Assembly (NCBI GenBank): GCA_002419215.1
Contig: DIFQ01000065.1
Coordinates: 1-19,552, forward strand
Length of the DNA: 19,552 bases
Reading direction: 5' to 3'
DNA from: Syntrophaceae bacterium UBA5744
Lineage (GTDB): Bacteria; Desulfobacterota; Syntrophia; Syntrophales; UBA2192
Positions 1-7,898 of the stretch are shown one piece after another (positions within the stretch are counted from its first letter, which is position 1; the number at the start of each line of letters is the position of its first letter). A model generated the notes under the pieces. It was not told the origin of the DNA, ran no database searches, and was given only the letters and a program-made list of their open reading frames with translations. The position numbers were made by a program, and so were the translations under genes.

Positions 1-591
1 AAAAAAGATAAGCTGCCGGCAGTACCCCCCTTTCGTGATTGATTTTTTTCGAATTGTGTCTCCCACAATCGTATTGGCGTGCCTGTCGCTCCGGCGCGGA
101 AACCATGACGTTTCAGCGAACGAGACGCGCGGCGCATGATTGCGAGTCACTGTGGTGGAAACTATGATTCAGCCGATGCACGGGAAATCCCGGGCATGAC
201 GTTTTTCATGAGGCGAGAATGTGTGGAGGCCCTCCCCCCAGACGGCCTGACGATCGGGGCGTTCGGAATCCCTAAAAGCCCCGATTTCGAGATTTGCGGC
301 ATGAATTCCGGGAATCGGCATGCGTCCCGGATCGATCCGATCTCTCGCTCAGGTTTTCCGGTCCCCCGGTGTCGAGGTGGTAGAAAACCCTTGGATGATA
401 AGCACTTGCCGCTAAACGCCGTATCTTGCCCGCGGAATTCGGGATTGCTAGACGATCTCCGATTACATGAGGTGATAACAAAAAAAAGCTCCGAAATCAA
501 ATCCTTTTTGCTTGTTTTTGCGCAATTTCCCGTTCCGGTTCTCGGGATGTTTCCGACGAGGGGCCGATGCCAATCCGTTTCTCCTTTTCCC
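1..591. other. Gene-poor stretch, no convincing coding sequence
   Basis: Open frames here give low-complexity, Arg/Ser/Pro-rich translations without recognisable motifs, and no start has a good ribosome binding site, so I call none of them. What can be seen: a T7 run at 43-49; a small inverted repeat ATTGTG/CACAAT (53-58/64-69); an 8-bp perfect inverted repeat ATCGGGGC/GCCCCGAT (253-260/278-285); and the 11-mer GAATCCCTAAA twice, inside that hairpin's loop near 267 and again in the promoter near 609. Base composition is more AT-rich and uneven than in the neighbouring genes. It could be the regulatory leader of the downstream operon or a decayed gene. Confidence 0.5.
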
Positions 592-620
592 TTGACCGGC
601 GATTTCAGAATCCCTAAACT
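592..620 (+). promoter_or_regulatory. Sigma70-like promoter of the DUF6485-Nudix-YciI operon
   Basis: A -35 box TTGACC (592-597) and a -10 box TAAACT (615-620) are separated by exactly 17 nt. Transcription would start near 627, giving a leader of about 58 nt before the start codon at 685. Confidence 0.5.
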
Positions 621-684
621 CAACCAGCATTGTTTGCGCCTGCTCGATACGGAGATCGAGAACTCATCCGGCCGGAGAAACGTC

Positions 685-888
685 ATGGATTGCAGGAAGG
701 AAAAGAACCTTGCAAGCCGCGCGTGCACCTACGATCCCTGTTCCCGCAAGGGGATATGCTGCGAGTGCGTCGAATACCATGTCAAAAATCGCCAGCTTCC
801 CGGCTGCTGCTTCCCGAAAGATGCCGAGAGGACGTACAACCGGTCCTTCGAGCATTTTGCGAAGCTGGTGACGGAGAAGCGGGTCTGA
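685..888 (+). CDS. Small Cys-rich DUF6485-like protein
   Basis: A 67-aa protein with seven cysteines, most in one cluster: C14, C19, then the block GICCEC (C25, C26, C28), followed by C41 and C42 and a closing acidic/aromatic stretch containing ERTYNRSFEHF. This pattern and length match the family I know as DUF6485, small proteins of anaerobic bacteria and archaea of unknown role; a metal-binding function is inferred from the cysteines only. The ATG at 685 was chosen over the far-upstream in-frame start because homologous sequence begins there (MDCRKEKNL) and GGAG lies 8 nt upstream. It is the first gene of a tight three-gene set, with the Nudix gene starting 11 nt after its stop. Identification is from memory of the family pattern. 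Confidence 0.75.
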   Translation: MDCRKEKNLASRACTYDPCSRKGICCECVEYHVKNRQLPGCCFPKDAERTYNRSFEHFAKLVTEKRV

Positions 889-899
889 CCGGTGCTGCC

Positions 900-1388
900 A
901 TGGCGAAGCAGAGCGCAGGATTGCTTCTCTACCGTGTCCGTGAGGGGATTCTCGAGGTCTTCCTCGTCCATCCCGGAGGCCCCTTCTGGGCGAAGAAAGA
1001 CCTCGGGGCCTGGTCCATCCCGAAAGGCGAGATCGACGAGGGCGAGGACCCGCTCGAGGCTGCCCGCAGGGAGTTCGAGGAGGAGACGGGATTCAGGCCC
1101 GGGGGGATGTTCCGGGAACTGGCGCCTGTGAGGCAGAAAAGCGTAAAGATTGTCCATGCCTGGGCCGTCGAGGGGGATTGCGACTCCGCGGCCGTTCGGA
1201 GCAATACCTTTTCCATGGAGTGGCCTCCGCGTTCCGGCCGGCATCAGGAGTTTCCGGAGGTGGACCGGGCGGGGTGGTTTGACCTGGATACGGCCAGGGA
1301 GAAGATCCTCGATGGGCAGCGGGCTCTCCTCGACCAGTTGAGGAGCTGCACCGGGTCAGGCGCAGAAGGAGTGCGGCGAAGGGATTGA
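900..1388 (+). CDS. Nudix hydrolase (COG4119-like NTP pyrophosphohydrolase)
   Basis: 162 aa. The complete Nudix box GX5EX7REUXEEXGU is present at residues 43-65: G43, E49, R57-E58, E61-E62, G64. It would bind Mg2+ and hydrolyse a nucleoside diphosphate linked to another moiety; the substrate cannot be read from sequence. The N-terminal SAGLLLYR and HPGGPFWAKKD and the late segment SMEWPPRSGR are typical of a single-domain Nudix subgroup (COG4119). The ATG at 900 gives the family's normal start (MAKQSAGLLLYR); an upstream in-frame start at 630 would overlap the preceding gene and is rejected. It lies between the DUF6485-like gene and a YciI-like gene, probably one transcript. A housecleaning role is inference. 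Confidence 0.9.
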   Translation: MAKQSAGLLLYRVREGILEVFLVHPGGPFWAKKDLGAWSIPKGEIDEGEDPLEAARREFEEETGFRPGGMFRELAPVRQKSVKIVHAWAVEGDCDSAAVRSNTFSMEWPPRSGRHQEFPEVDRAGWFDLDTAREKILDGQRALLDQLRSCTGSGAEGVRRRD

Positions 1389-1411
1389 AAAACGCAGACA
1401 GGAGGGGATGT

Positions 1412-1708
1412 ATGCAGTTTCTGATCATGGCCTACGACGGAACCGATGACAAGGCCCCGGAGCGCCGCATGGCGGTAAGAGAAGCCCATCTGGCGGGAAT
1501 CGTCAAGATGAAGGAAGAGGGAAAGGCGATCTACGGGGCGGCCATTCTCAACGACCGCGAACAGATGATCGGCTCCGCCCTCGTGGTCGATTTTCCCACG
1601 CGGGCCGATGTGGACGCCTGGCTCAAGAGCGAACCCTACGTGGTGGGGGACGTGTGGCGAAAGATCGAGGTGCTGCCGGCTCGCGTCCCGCCCATGTTCG
1701 CAAAGTGA
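1412..1708 (+). CDS. YciI-like protein
   Basis: 98 aa, beginning MQFLIMAYDGTDD and containing REAHLAGIVKMKEEGK, a central GAAILND and a late SEPYVVGDVWRKIEV. These are hallmarks of the small alpha/beta-barrel YciI family (dimeric ferredoxin-like fold), whose members have a His-Asp pair suggestive of enzymatic activity, though the reaction is generally unknown. H36 (REAHLAG) corresponds to the conserved His. The ATG at 1412 is preceded by a strong ribosome binding site AGGAGGGG (1400-1407), so I prefer it over the in-frame ATG at 1385. It is the third gene of the operon. A heptamer repeat starts five bases after its stop. Confidence 0.85.
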   Translation: MQFLIMAYDGTDDKAPERRMAVREAHLAGIVKMKEEGKAIYGAAILNDREQMIGSALVVDFPTRADVDAWLKSEPYVVGDVWRKIEVLPARVPPMFAK

Positions 1709-1713
1709 CAACA

Positions 1714-1746
1714 GGGTATCGGGTCTCGGGTCTCGGGTATAGGGGG
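1714..1746 (+). repeat. Heptamer tandem repeat, GGGTATC type, copy 1
   Basis: Four consecutive 7-bp units (GGGTATC, GGGTCTC, GGGTCTC, GGGTATA) at 1714-1741 plus a trailing G5. It begins six bases after the stop of the YciI-like gene. The first 22 bases from 1710 are identical to those from 7814, where another copy follows another gene. A 6-bp stem GAGGCA/TGCCTC (1746-1751/1760-1765) follows, in the gap between convergent genes. Confidence 0.85.
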
Positions 1747-1768
1747 AGGCAACGTAAGATGCCTCAAC

Positions 1769-2368
1769 CTATCCGAGAAGCCCGGCTAAGCCTTTGCGCA
1801 GGATTTGGGCGTCGGTGAAGAGCAGGCCCTGGAGGCCCAGATCCTTCGCGGCGGCGATGTTTGCCTCCACGTCGTCGATAAGCAGGATCTCCTGCGGATT
1901 GAGACGCAGGGTCTCGATCAGCGCCTCGAATATCCTTCTCTGCGGTTTGGATGACCCGACCTGCCAGGAAAGCACGACAGGGTCGAAAATGCGGTAGGAA
2001 TCCCTCTGCATGATCGTCTGTGCAGGCTTTTCCGTGTTGGAAAGGACGCCCGTCCGGCAGCCCCGGCCGTGAAGCGCACGGGCAACGGCAAAGACGTCTT
2101 CCTTTTCCACGTAGGAATGTTCAAAGGCCTCGAGCCACAGCGAAGCGGGCATTTGCCCTTTTGCCCCTGTCCGCCTGCGCACCCCCTTCCAGAACTCCTC
2201 CTCCGAGATCTTCCCTTCCTGGAAATAGGGGATAAGCTTGCGATAGGCAGCCAGCATACACCCGGTCCCGATGCCGAGAACTTCCCGGCAATACCGGAGG
2301 ATCCCTTCCGTCGGGTTTTCGATCAGCACTCCCCCCCAGTCGAATATCACCGCCTTGATTACGCTCAA
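1769..2368 (-). CDS. HAD-superfamily hydrolase (YihX-like subgroup)
   Basis: 199 aa. HAD motif I is VIFDWGG (nucleophile D10), motif II is GVLSNT, motif III is the Lys in SSKP, and motif IV is the acidic pair in LLIDDVEAN. A helical cap of about 80 residues sits between motifs I and II, as in phosphatases and epoxide-hydrolase-like HADs; the substrate is not predictable. The third position of motif I is Gly rather than Asp, as in YihX-like members. The start is taken as TTG at 2368: GGGGAGG lies 5 nt upstream (2374-2380) and the protein then begins just before the first beta-strand. A farther TTG at 2425 lacks such a site. Divergent from the hybrid kinase. Confidence 0.85.
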   Translation of the reverse strand: MSVIKAVIFDWGGVLIENPTEGILRYCREVLGIGTGCMLAAYRKLIPYFQEGKISEEEFWKGVRRRTGAKGQMPASLWLEAFEHSYVEKEDVFAVARALHGRGCRTGVLSNTEKPAQTIMQRDSYRIFDPVVLSWQVGSSKPQRRIFEALIETLRLNPQEILLIDDVEANIAAAKDLGLQGLLFTDAQILRKGLAGLLG

Positions 2369-2487
2369 CAAATCCTCCCCGCCGTCCGACAAGATCAAGG
2401 TGTGTTGCGATTCCGTCGGCCCCAAGCTTTACACGGAAATTGCATAATCCCAACGGGGGAAAAACTCAAGGAAAATCGAGCGGATCA

Positions 2488-5400
2488 ATGGCAGCCACGG
2501 AACAGACAAAGGCACAGGTGCTCGAGGAAAACGAGCGCTTGAGGGCCGAGCTGGAGGCGATACGCCTTCAGGCGGGCGCCCCGGCGCGCCCGCGCGATAT
2601 CTTCCGTGAGGAGCGCTATCTCGCCATCCTGAACGAAATTGAGGAGGGTTTTTACGAGGTCGACCTCGCGGGGAATTTCACGTTCTGTAACGCGTCCATG
2701 TGCAAGATGATCGGTTATAAGATCCGTGAAATCATGGGGATGAACTACCGGGCCTTCATGGACGGCGAAGGGGAAAAAAGGGTCTTCGAGGTCTTCAACC
2801 GGGTGTATCGGACCGGCGAGCCGGAAAAGGATTTCGATTACGAGCTTATCCGCAAGGACGGATCCCGCGTCCCCATCGAGGTGTCGGTCTCGCTGATCCG
2901 GGACGCGAGGGGACGAAGATGGGGCTTCAGGGGGCTTGCGCGGGATATCACTGCGCGAAAGCTCGCCGAGGAGGCCCTGCGCAAAAGCGAAGAAAAGTTC
3001 CGCCTGATCGTCGAGAACATCCGCGACATCTACTTCCGTTGCGACCTCGAAGGGAAGCTCGTCATGCTGAGCCGGTCCGCCCTGACCAAGATGGGCTACG
3101 AATCCCTCGACGAACTCATCGGACGCCCCGTATCGTCGTTATACGCGGAGCCCTCGCAGCGGGAGCAGTATCTCCGCACGCTGCACGCGCAGGGTTGCGT
3201 GGAAGACTACGGGGTCCGGCTCAAGAAGAAGGACGGCACTCCCGTCTACGTTTCGGTCAGCAGTTCCTTCTGCTACGACGAGCGTGGAAACCCCGTCGGC
3301 ATGGAAGGGATCATCCGCGACATCACCGAGCGCAAAAAGATTGAGGAGGAGATCGGCAAACTGGCCGACATCTTCATCAATACGCGCACGGGCATGGTGA
3401 CGAGCGTAAACGACAGGCTGGATATCATGAACCCCGCCTACGCCGAGATGCACGGCTGGACCATCGAGGAGCTGACCGGCCGGCCGGCGATGGACGTGAT
3501 TGCAGAGGACTCCCGGGACGTCTTTTTGGAAAACATCCGCCAGGCCCATGAGAAGGGCCATCACATTTTCGAGCTCGATCACATCCGCAAGGACGGGACC
3601 CGATTCCCCGCTCTCCACGACATTACCGTCAAGCGCGACGAAAAGGGCGCCGTGCTCTACCGGATCGCGAACGTCCAGGACCTGACGGAGCAGAAACAGA
3701 CGGAGGAGAAGCTGCGGGAGAGCGAGAACCGTTACCGTCTGCTCATCGAAAACGCACCGGACGGTATTTTCGTGCAGACGGAGGGGCGGTTCGCCTACCT
3801 CAACAAGGCCGCCCTCCGCATCTTCGGAGCCGAGTCCCCCGAAGAGATGATCGGCCGGTCGCTGTTCGAACGGACTCACCCCGACAGCCGTGAAAGCGCA
3901 AAGCAGCGAACCCGTATCCTGAACGAGGAGAAAAAGCAGGTTCCCCGTCAGGACCAGGTCTATCTCAAGCTCGACGGCACGTCCGTAAACGTGTCCGTGG
4001 CCGCCGTCCCCCTCCGGTACGAGGGGCGTGACGGCGCACTCGCCTTTGTCCGTGACATCACGGAGCGCAAGCGGATGGAAGAGGAACTGCGCCGCAACGA
4101 AGCGCGCTACCGGCTCATGGCCGACAATATCCGTGACCTCATCTGGACCATGGATTTCAAGATGAACCTGACCTACGTCAGCCCGTCCATGCTGACGATG
4201 TACGGGTATACGCCGGAGGAAGCCAGGAAACTCCGCTTCGAGAAACTGCTGACCCCCGACTCTGCCCGGAAAGTCCTGGAGCTCTACAAGGTCATCAAGA
4301 GTCTCATGGCACAGAAGACCCTTTCCGGCAGGGGGTTTTCGGAGACGCTGGTGCTGGAGCACGTCCGGAAGGACGGCAGCACGTTCTGGGGTGAAACGCA
4401 GGTGAGCGTCACCGTGGATCGCGACGGGCTGATCGTCGGCATCCAGGCGGTGACGAGGGACATCACGGAGCGGAAGCGGGCGGATGCCCTGGTCAAGGAC
4501 AAGGAGGCCGCCGAGATCGCCAGCCGCGCCAAGAGCGAGTTCCTGGCCAGGATGAGCCACGAGATCCGCACCCCCCTGAACGGGATCATCGGGATGACGG
4601 AGCTTTGCCTGGGACAGGATCCCGATGAAAACCTCAAGGGGCTCCTGCAGACGATCTACGGTGAAGCCCGCAATCTCTCCGGCCTCATCAACGACATTCT
4701 CGACCTGGCCAAGATCGAGGCGGGAAAGATGGTGCTGGAGGATGCCCCCTTCGACCTCGCGGACCTCCTTCGCACCGTCACGGACGGTTTTGCCCTGCGG
4801 GCAAAGCAACAGGGGCTCGGTTTTGTGACCTTTCTCGCGCCGGACATCCCTACGGGCTTGTTCGGCGATTCCGTGCGCTTACGACAGGTGCTTGTCAACC
4901 TCGTCGGCAACGCCCTCAAGTTCACCCCCGAGGGTGAGGTGTCGGTCTCGGGCGAGCTCGTGCGCGACATGGGCGACCGGGTCATCATTCAATTCTCCGT
5001 GAGCGACACGGGGATCGGAATCCCCCCGGACCGGCAACAGAAGATTTTCGAGGCTTTCGAACAGGCCGACGGCTCGACGACCCGGCAATACGGCGGCACC
5101 GGTCTCGGGGTCGCCATCGCGAAAGAGATCGTCAGGATGATGGGCGGCGAGATCGGCGTGGTGAGCGAACCCGGGGAGGGGAGCACGTTCTGGTTCACCG
5201 TTGAGATGAGGAAAGGCGGTGAGCGCGTCGTGCGGAAAGAAGCCGCAGCCGGTCGCCTCGTGCCGGGAACGATCGGGCGAGAATCCCGGCAGGGCCGCCG
5301 GATCCTTCTGGTGGATGATTATGCCGTCAACCTGGAAGTCGCCCGGAGGCATCTCGAGGCGGGAGGCCACAGTGTCTCGCTGGCAGGCAACGGGCAGGAG

Positions 5401-6060
5401 GCGATCGAAGCCTTTGAAAGCGGGGGTCACGAGCTCATTTTCATGGACATCCAGATGCCGGTCATGGACGGCATCGAGGCCGCGAAGGTCATCCGCGATC
5501 TCGAGAAGAGCCGAGGAAACGCAAGCCGCATCCCCATCGTCGCCTTGACCGCTCACGCCGTCAGGGACTATATCGATGCGTGCCTCCAGGCGGGCATGGA
5601 TGACTACCTGATCAAGCCGGTCTTCCGGCAGGACCTGCTCGCCAAGGTGGATCGCTGGACAGACGGAAACGGCGCCGCGCCGTCCAATACCGTCCCGGTT
5701 TCCGGGTTGCCGGCAGGTCGCCCGGCCCCGGCGGAGCCCATGGATTTCGCGCGGGCCCTGGAGGAGTTCGAAGGCAACCGGGAATTCCTGATGGGTCTCC
5801 TGGAGCGGTTCCTCGAGAATGTGAGGGCTCAGCTCGGCACGCTGCGCGAGGCGCTGGACCGGGCCGATGCGGAGATCCTCCGGCGCGAGGCCCATGCCAT
5901 CAAGGGCGGGGCGGCCAACCTGGCGGCCGTGGAGCTGTCGACGGCGGCGGCCGAGTTGGAGAGAACCGCCAAGTCGGGATCGCTGGGAGAAGCCCACGGG
6001 GGTCTCATGAGGCTCGAAACGGCATACCGGCGGCTCGACGAGTTCATCCACAAACCCTGA
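2488..6060 (+). CDS. Soluble hybrid histidine kinase: PAS x5, HisKA, HATPase, REC, Hpt
   Basis: 1190 aa. After a short coiled-coil-like start come five PAS/PAC units at about 42-165, 170-290, 293-412, 417-535 and 540-665, each ending in an (R)DIT-x-RK or QDLTEQK linker. Then follow HisKA with SHEIRTPLNG (phospho-acceptor H691); HATPase_c with the N box NLVGNALKFT (N804, N808), G1 box DTGIGIP (D840) and G2 box GGTGLG (869-874); a receiver with D943-D944, phospho-acceptor D987 and K1043; and an Hpt domain with HAIKGG (H1136). The His-Asp-His relay is complete in one chain, leaving the phosphoryl group on Hpt for a separate receiver, and the next gene encodes one. No membrane segment or signal peptide is visible, so sensing should be cytosolic; no PAS cofactor ligand is obvious. 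ATG 2488 is preferred over the in-frame TTG at 2440. Confidence 0.93.
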   Translation: MAATEQTKAQVLEENERLRAELEAIRLQAGAPARPRDIFREERYLAILNEIEEGFYEVDLAGNFTFCNASMCKMIGYKIREIMGMNYRAFMDGEGEKRVFEVFNRVYRTGEPEKDFDYELIRKDGSRVPIEVSVSLIRDARGRRWGFRGLARDITARKLAEEALRKSEEKFRLIVENIRDIYFRCDLEGKLVMLSRSALTKMGYESLDELIGRPVSSLYAEPSQREQYLRTLHAQGCVEDYGVRLKKKDGTPVYVSVSSSFCYDERGNPVGMEGIIRDITERKKIEEEIGKLADIFINTRTGMVTSVNDRLDIMNPAYAEMHGWTIEELTGRPAMDVIAEDSRDVFLENIRQAHEKGHHIFELDHIRKDGTRFPALHDITVKRDEKGAVLYRIANVQDLTEQKQTEEKLRESENRYRLLIENAPDGIFVQTEGRFAYLNKAALRIFGAESPEEMIGRSLFERTHPDSRESAKQRTRILNEEKKQVPRQDQVYLKLDGTSVNVSVAAVPLRYEGRDGALAFVRDITERKRMEEELRRNEARYRLMADNIRDLIWTMDFKMNLTYVSPSMLTMYGYTPEEARKLRFEKLLTPDSARKVLELYKVIKSLMAQKTLSGRGFSETLVLEHVRKDGSTFWGETQVSVTVDRDGLIVGIQAVTRDITERKRADALVKDKEAAEIASRAKSEFLARMSHEIRTPLNGIIGMTELCLGQDPDENLKGLLQTIYGEARNLSGLINDILDLAKIEAGKMVLEDAPFDLADLLRTVTDGFALRAKQQGLGFVTFLAPDIPTGLFGDSVRLRQVLVNLVGNALKFTPEGEVSVSGELVRDMGDRVIIQFSVSDTGIGIPPDRQQKIFEAFEQADGSTTRQYGGTGLGVAIAKEIVRMMGGEIGVVSEPGEGSTFWFTVEMRKGGERVVRKEAAAGRLVPGTIGRESRQGRRILLVDDYAVNLEVARRHLEAGGHSVSLAGNGQEAIEAFESGGHELIFMDIQMPVMDGIEAAKVIRDLEKSRGNASRIPIVALTAHAVRDYIDACLQAGMDDYLIKPVFRQDLLAKVDRWTDGNGAAPSNTVPVSGLPAGRPAPAEPMDFARALEEFEGNREFLMGLLERFLENVRAQLGTLREALDRADAEILRREAHAIKGGAANLAAVELSTAAAELERTAKSGSLGEAHGGLMRLETAYRRLDEFIHKP

Positions 6061-6089
6061 AACGGCGGGGCGCGAAAGGCGAAAAAGAC

Positions 6090-6494
6090 ATGAAGATCCT
6101 GGTTGTGGACGATGAGATGGTCAGCAGGGAAAAAATGAAGATGATCATGGGTCATTTCGGCGAGTGCGATGCCGTCGAGAGCGGGGCCGACGCCATGGAG
6201 AAGTTCGTGAGCGCCTGGAACAGCTGGTCCCCTTACGACCTGATCTCCCTGGACGTGCAGATGCCGGAGATGGACGGCGTCGAGGTCCTGAATCGGATCC
6301 GGGGGATGGAGCGGGAAAAGAACGTCCCCGAAAACAAGCGGGTCAAGGTCGTGATGGTGACGGCCCGATCCGACAAGGACACCATCATGACCAGCATTCA
6401 GGCGGGCTGCAACGACTACGTCGTCAAACCCTTCGACAAGACGATCGTCGCGAAGAAGCTCACCAAGCTGGGTTTCCACGTCCACCTCTTCTGA
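6090..6494 (+). CDS. Stand-alone response-regulator receiver (CheY-like)
   Basis: 134 aa consisting only of a receiver domain: acidic pair D7-D8 in LVVDDE, phospho-acceptor D55 in SLDVQMPEMDG, T91 in MVTAR and K113 in VVKPFDK. There is no output domain, so it would act through protein contacts or as a relay intermediate. It begins 29 nt after the hybrid kinase, on the same strand, which makes it the likely acceptor from that kinase's Hpt domain (inference from adjacency). A strong intrinsic terminator follows within 30 nt, so the two genes form one transcription unit. Confidence 0.92.
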   Translation: MKILVVDDEMVSREKMKMIMGHFGECDAVESGADAMEKFVSAWNSWSPYDLISLDVQMPEMDGVEVLNRIRGMEREKNVPENKRVKVVMVTARSDKDTIMTSIQAGCNDYVVKPFDKTIVAKKLTKLGFHVHLF

Positions 6495-6520
6495 CCCGGC
6501 AGCCGGGAAAGGGGAATGTG

Positions 6521-6558
6521 AAAGGGCGCCGCAAGCCTTGCCTGCGGCGCCCTTTATT
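6521..6558 (+). terminator. Intrinsic terminator of the kinase/receiver unit
   Basis: A 13-bp perfect GC-rich stem (AAAGGGCGCCGCA at 6521-6533 pairs with TGCGGCGCCCTTT at 6543-6555), a 9-nt loop, and a T-rich tail running on from the stem. It begins 26 nt after the receiver stop codon. Confidence 0.9.
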
Positions 6559-6593
6559 CTTCTATGCCGTTTTCTTGAAAAATCTTCTTCCTT

Positions 6594-6618
6594 CCCTGTA
6601 CCCGATACCCTGATCCCT
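6594..6618 (-). repeat. Heptamer tandem repeat, GGGTATC type, copy 2
   Basis: Read on the minus strand: AGGGATC, AGGGTAT, CGGGTAC, AGGG, three and a half 7-bp units. It begins five bases after the stop of the minus-strand DUF4136 lipoprotein gene. Like the copies at 1714 and 7818, it lies directly downstream of a gene, in that gene's orientation, behind an ACAGGG lead-in. Confidence 0.8.
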
Positions 6619-6623
6619 GTTTT

Positions 6624-7091
6624 TCACTTCGTCGGCGGGAATTTCGCCAGAATTCCCTGGACGGCTCTCTTCAGGTCGTCCGATGCCGCATCGGTGCTGA
6701 TCGTTCCCGTTGCGGTTCCCCTCCACAGCAGCTGTTTGCCGTCAGCCTTCTGAATCCCGAGCGTCAGCATCCGGAGCCGGTACCCGTACTCGCTGATGCC
6801 GATCTCGTTTTCATAGCTGACGGAGACCATCATGTCGGGATTCTCGGCGGTCTTCCGGAACCCCTTTTTCTCGAGGGCCTGGTCGGCGAGGTACTGGACG
6901 TTTTTCACGACGAGGTCCTGGGTCGGGCCCGTGCCCCCCGTTGCCCAGCTGTAACTCTTCAGCCCCGTGTAGCTTGCGGCGGGATCGAAGGAGTGGTTGA
7001 CCGTGGTCGCGCAGCCCGCGAGGATGAACCCTGCAGCCAGCAGGACCGAAAAAATGTACACAGGCCGTGTTGTTCTCTTCAAAGCGCTCAT
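6624..7091 (-). CDS. DUF4136-family lipoprotein
   Basis: 155 aa. The signal peptide has positive charge (KRTTR), a hydrophobic core and the lipobox LAGC (lipidated C27), so the mature protein is membrane-anchored in the envelope, probably the outer membrane because residue +2 is Ala. The mature part has FDPAASYTGLKSYSW, an Asp-rich turn, ALEKKGFRKT, a segment PDMMVSVSY and a late AVQGILAKFPP, the layout of DUF4136 lipoproteins, whose function is unknown. The ATG at 7091 has an excellent AAGGAGG ribosome binding site. It is a single gene, convergent with the receiver unit and divergent from the next lipoprotein. Confidence 0.88.
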   Translation of the reverse strand: MSALKRTTRPVYIFSVLLAAGFILAGCATTVNHSFDPAASYTGLKSYSWATGGTGPTQDLVVKNVQYLADQALEKKGFRKTAENPDMMVSVSYENEIGISEYGYRLRMLTLGIQKADGKQLLWRGTATGTISTDAASDDLKRAVQGILAKFPPTK

Positions 7092-7355
7092 GTCTCCTCC
7101 TTAAGCCATATAGGGTCTCCAGGCCGCCGACCGGCAATTCACTTCCCTTCCCGGTTTCTGATGGCTGCTGTTTCCGGTCATGCTGCGAGAAACAACCAAA
7201 AATATCTATAGCGCGGTTGCGTGAAGGGATGCAACTGGAAATTTGTGCGAGCTCAGGCATGTGCCCGCGCGGCCCCGTTTCCGGAAAATTCATTCGCCCG
7301 GCGAGGGGCACTTGTGATAAATGTTGCGGCGAGGAAAAGAGACGGAGGCGAAACG

Positions 7356-7811
7356 GTGGGAAGAATGCCCTTGGGTTGGGTACCGCGATATGGGGCTGTG
7401 GCCCTCTTGCTTCTGGTTTGCCTGATCGTCGCCTGCGGATCCCCGCAGGCTCCTCCGACCCCGGTCCAGAAGTCGAATCTTGCCGGCGAAGGCAGCGAGC
7501 CCCCTTCACACATCACGCGTCCGGACATCGGTTTTGCCAGCCGGCAGAAGATGGTCGATCACTACAAGAAGCATGGCCGGGAATTCGGCACGATCACGAT
7601 GGAGCTGTACCTGAGGAAAGCTCAGGAGCTTCGCGACCGGCCTGCCGGGGGGCCGATCCTCGAGTCCGTTCGGCCCGACGGGGTGGCGACGCGGTTCGAC
7701 CGGGAATCGGGGGATTTCATCGCCTTCAACCGTGACGGCACCATCCGCACGTACTTCAGGCCGGCGGACGGGGAGGCGTACTATAAACGGCAGCTCGGAA
7801 GAAAGCATTGA
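7356..7811 (+). CDS. Lipoprotein with a polymorphic-toxin-like C-terminal domain
   Basis: 151 aa. The N-terminus is a lipoprotein signal peptide (R3, R11, hydrophobic 13-26, box LIVAC with C27), then a Pro-rich linker, then a compact domain at about 63-151. Its landmarks are HYKKHGREFG (H69, H73), a YLRKAQEL helix, VRPDGVATRFDRESGDFIAFN, and GTIRTYFRP followed by YYKRQ. That order (KHG-x-EF, R-x-DG, F-x-x-x-x-G-x-IRT-x-F-x-P) resembles the small nuclease-like domains at the C-termini of polymorphic/CDI toxins and phage MuF proteins; here it stands alone on a lipid anchor. Activity is not shown. GTG 7356 is chosen because GGAGG lies 7 nt upstream; an ATG at 7365 is possible. The next gene may encode its partner. 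Confidence 0.6.
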   Translation: MGRMPLGWVPRYGAVALLLLVCLIVACGSPQAPPTPVQKSNLAGEGSEPPSHITRPDIGFASRQKMVDHYKKHGREFGTITMELYLRKAQELRDRPAGGPILESVRPDGVATRFDRESGDFIAFNRDGTIRTYFRPADGEAYYKRQLGRKH

Positions 7812-7817
7812 TGAACA

Positions 7818-7849
7818 GGGTATCGGGTCTCGGGTATAGGGTATCGGGC
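7818..7849 (+). repeat. Heptamer tandem repeat, GGGTATC type, copy 3
   Basis: Units GGGTATC, GGGTCTC, GGGTATA, GGGTATC and a partial GGGC at 7818-7849, starting six bases after the stop of the toxin-like lipoprotein gene. The 22 bases from 7814 repeat those from 1710 exactly. It separates the lipoprotein gene from the 134-aa gene. Confidence 0.85.
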
Positions 7850-7898
7850 AAAAGAAAAGATCGCTTGTCGAGATCCGTTCTCGTATTGAGAGGTGGCC

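Noticed and set aside
136..684. A 250-aa version of the DUF6485-like gene starting at 136
   Set aside because: The extra 183 residues lack family similarity, no good ribosome binding site precedes 136, and a promoter at 592-620 lies inside this stretch.
3139..4809. A 556-codon open frame on the minus strand, and another at 4879-6051, both opposite the hybrid kinase gene
   Set aside because: Their translations have no domain pattern, while the plus strand encodes an unbroken, motif-complete kinase. Long antisense frames are expected in GC-rich genes.
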